Positions 56,633 through 57,755 of a stretch of DNA of 57,755 bases are shown one piece after another. Source of the DNA: a virus. The position numbers were made by a program, and so were the translations under genes. Where the stretch lies: IMG/VR virus record IMGVR_UViG_3300009183_000110, positions 1-57,755 of that record. One strand, 5' to 3'. The stretch's first letter is position 1; every line of letters begins with the position of its first letter. Under the pieces are notes generated by a model. That model made no database searches. It had not been told where the DNA came from and worked only from the letters and a program-made list of their open reading frames with translations.

Positions 56633-57268
56633 CTATTGAGACTTAGGTGCAGGGGGTTTTTCGGCTCCCTGTACGAAGGCGTGGTACGGCGCTCCCGTAT
56701 ATGGGTCAAACTTTGCGGCCACATTGATTGCGCGCATTGCTATTTTCTTTGCCATTGGCAGGGTTAGTTTGCCTTTTGGCATCTGTGTATAGAGAGAACC
56801 GAGTGCGTATTGGGCTCCGCTCCCTATGGCAAACAAGCCAGAGGAGTCAGATATCCAGGAGTAATCTCCATCAATGATATAGATAGTGCCGTTTATGGCC
56901 ATGAATACAGTGGAGGCATGCTCCGCCATGTGAGTCTTTTCATCTTTATCAGGCATTGCGTATCCGGAAGACTCGAATACTTCTCTTAAAGCTGGGATAA
57001 ATTTAACTGTAACGAAGTGGTCGAGCTTCTTGCCTTTAAGTGTTGGCGGTGCCGGCGGAGGCTGGAAAGCGTGATGCAGTATGTTTATGGCGCGCAAATC
57101 CCCTGCCGCGCCCAACAAGTAGCGACCATTTAAGGCTATTTTCGTATTCGTCTCTTTTAGACTGACAAATTGCGAAATCAAATTAGACCCGCCCTCAAGC
57201 TCTGAGATGCGAGAATCAGTTGTTGCTATACAAAAGCCATCACCCTGTATGCCAATTATTGTTGTCAT
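56633..57268 (-). CDS. Proteasome-like Ntn hydrolase
   Basis: 211 residues. After Met removal the product begins TTIIGIQGDGFCIATTDSRI: Thr1, Asp17 and Arg19 match proteasome beta positions exactly; NTKIAL may hold the equivalent of Lys33 after an insertion; AIGSGAQYALGSL matches the Ser129/Gly131 segment. Probably a self-compartmentalising or stand-alone protease; may help process phage or host proteins. Stop lies in motif A (56627). ATGA overlap with upstream gene. Confidence 0.8.
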   Translation of the reverse strand: MTTIIGIQGDGFCIATTDSRISELEGGSNLISQFVSLKETNTKIALNGRYLLGAAGDLRAINILHHAFQPPPAPPTLKGKKLDHFVTVKFIPALREVFESSGYAMPDKDEKTHMAEHASTVFMAINGTIYIIDGDYSWISDSSGLFAIGSGAQYALGSLYTQMPKGKLTLPMAKKIAMRAINVAAKFDPYTGAPYHAFVQGAEKPPAPKSQ

Positions 57269-57498
57269 AGGTCACGCTCTTCCTCCATCATGTTTTCCAT
57301 GAGTAATGCGATAGTACCCCATATGTCATCGGTTTCATGGCGAAGTTCTTCAACAAGTTGTTTTGATGTGGGGGAAAGGTTGTAAAGCCACTCTCCCTCG
57401 TCATTTATCCCAACAATATCGATGAGACCCTTGTCTCTTAAGGATTCTAGGTCTTCTCTGAGGTTTGGCATGTTCTCGCCAAAGTCGTATCCGCTCAT
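57265..57498 (-). CDS. Hypothetical protein, 77 aa
   Basis: ATG overlaps the upstream TGA. LREDLESLRDKGLIDIVGINDEGEWLYNLS looks winged-helix-like, cf. 16449. Next to the Ntn hydrolase in one operon. Confidence 0.6.
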   Translation of the reverse strand: MSGYDFGENMPNLREDLESLRDKGLIDIVGINDEGEWLYNLSPTSKQLVEELRHETDDIWGTIALLMENMMEEERDL

Positions 57499-57755
57499 TG
57501 GGCAACGTACTCCACTCCGCGAAGGATGCCTCGGCCGTTGTAAATCCACATTGGTTCGTAGTTGAACCACTCTTCGCCTACTCCGTAAGGCTGGTAAGTA
57601 ACTATTCCTAGTCCTTGTTGCCAGTTCTCGGCTCCTTGGAGGAGTGGTCTACCAAATTCGTCCATACCTGATTTCGTGGATGGAACAGCGCCGTCTACTC
57701 TGCAGAGACATCCAGGACTTGCGGCCATGATTGTTCGTGGACCCTTGTCTGTACG
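57495..57755 (-). CDS. Hypothetical protein, 5' end uncertain
   Basis: The frame is open to the window edge; an ATG at 57728 has no strong Shine-Dalgarno. Gly/Trp/Tyr-rich (VTYQPYGVGEEWFNYEPMWIYNGRG). Probably extends beyond the window. Confidence 0.55.
   Translation of the reverse strand, partial: RTDKGPRTIMAASPGCLCRVDGAVPSTKSGMDEFGRPLLQGAENWQQGLGIVTYQPYGVGEEWFNYEPMWIYNGRGILRGVEYVAQ

Larger units (their letters stand above)
20078..56636. repeat. Motif A, ATAGATAAGT, 64 exact copies
   Basis: Plus orientation starts: 20078, 21166, 24080, 32521, 33039, 35160, 35666, 35863, 35935, 36510, 37144, 37965, 38398, 38612, 39280, 39437, 40061, 40387, 40923, 41445, 41813, 42349, 42860, 43324, 43635, 43815, 44556, 45517, 45779, 45919, 46700, 46851, 46880, 46899, 47757, 48456, 49253, 49765, 51767. 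Minus: 27363, 28154, 28227, 28669, 29361, 29430, 29805, 30326, 30681, 31372, 32279, 33445, 34156, 34333, 34938, 36832, 36875, 39206, 39231, 40015, 41759, 46137, 49380, 49408, 56627. Usual extension AATAGATAAGTCCC. Counted by eye. Confidence 0.9.

Overview
The window looks like part of a double-stranded DNA phage (or phage-like element) of an actinobacterium. Evidence: a WhiB-family regulator, a secreted Rpf/lysozyme-type lysin, a phage ssb, thioredoxin, two tRNAs, DUF932, DUF3846, DUF4314 and DUF1281-like phage proteins, replication-accessory genes, a LexA-type SOS box, and dense packing of small genes with overlapping ATGA junctions. Base composition is moderate rather than GC-rich, so a lower-GC (perhaps aquatic) actinobacterial host is my inference. 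No terminase, capsid or tail gene is visible, so this is only part of a genome.

Layout. (1) 1-12.9 kb: one 4,250-codon gene for a giant multidomain 'polyvalent' protein (ADP-ribosyltransferase-like, DnaQ-type exonuclease, two zincin metallopeptidase, VIP2-like ART, GNAT and DUF3626-like segments) whose segments are separated by eleven copies of an [RK][LM]SSG linker. (2) 12.9-17.5 kb: small genes, ssb, a possible nuclease, thioredoxin, tRNA-Ile(UAU) and tRNA-Met(CAU). (3) 17.5-18.5 kb: lysin on the minus strand. (4) 19-28 kb: small genes, a DUF932 protein, an SNF2/HARP-type helicase and zinc-ribbon proteins. (5) 28-35 kb mostly minus and 35-50 kb mostly plus: an accessory region of one- to five-gene cassettes, ending with a MoxR-type AAA+ ATPase next to a HExxH/VWA protein. 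(6) 50-57.7 kb: an SOS-box-linked HTH protein, DUF1599-like protein, replication accessory proteins, ribbon-helix-helix proteins, WhiB, and a proteasome-like Ntn hydrolase.

The most unusual signal is the regulatory and repeat architecture of 20-52 kb. A 10-mer, ATAGATAAGT ('motif A'), occurs 64 times by hand count (about 0.1 expected by chance). It sits 4-8 bp upstream of a family of 21 near-identical promoters (TTGTAG-17 bp-TANNNT with a built-in GTAGGT-N4-ACCTAC operator-like repeat), immediately after or overlapping stop codons, at start codons, in hairpin loops, and in-frame inside proteins where it reads Ile-Asp-Lys. A related 20-bp motif ('motif B', GGGGGTCGTGATAAAAAAGT) lies beside GGAGCCCCG hairpins, and five times forms the inverted ends of a 128-144 bp palindromic, MITE-like element. 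A third repeat ('motif C', TGACGGTGGTGGATGA) occurs seven times. Together these give a modular genome of small gene cassettes with standard punctuation, comparable in idea (not in sequence) to mycobacteriophage stoperators or start-associated sequences.

How it may work together (inference): the giant protein and small early genes act on the host; tRNA-Ile(UAU) reads the AUA codon that every in-frame motif A copy adds; one of the small DNA-binding proteins (XRE at 44.6 kb, helicase-associated/HTH at 50.1 kb, RHH at 55 kb, WhiB at 55.8 kb) is a candidate reader of motif A or of the promoter operator.
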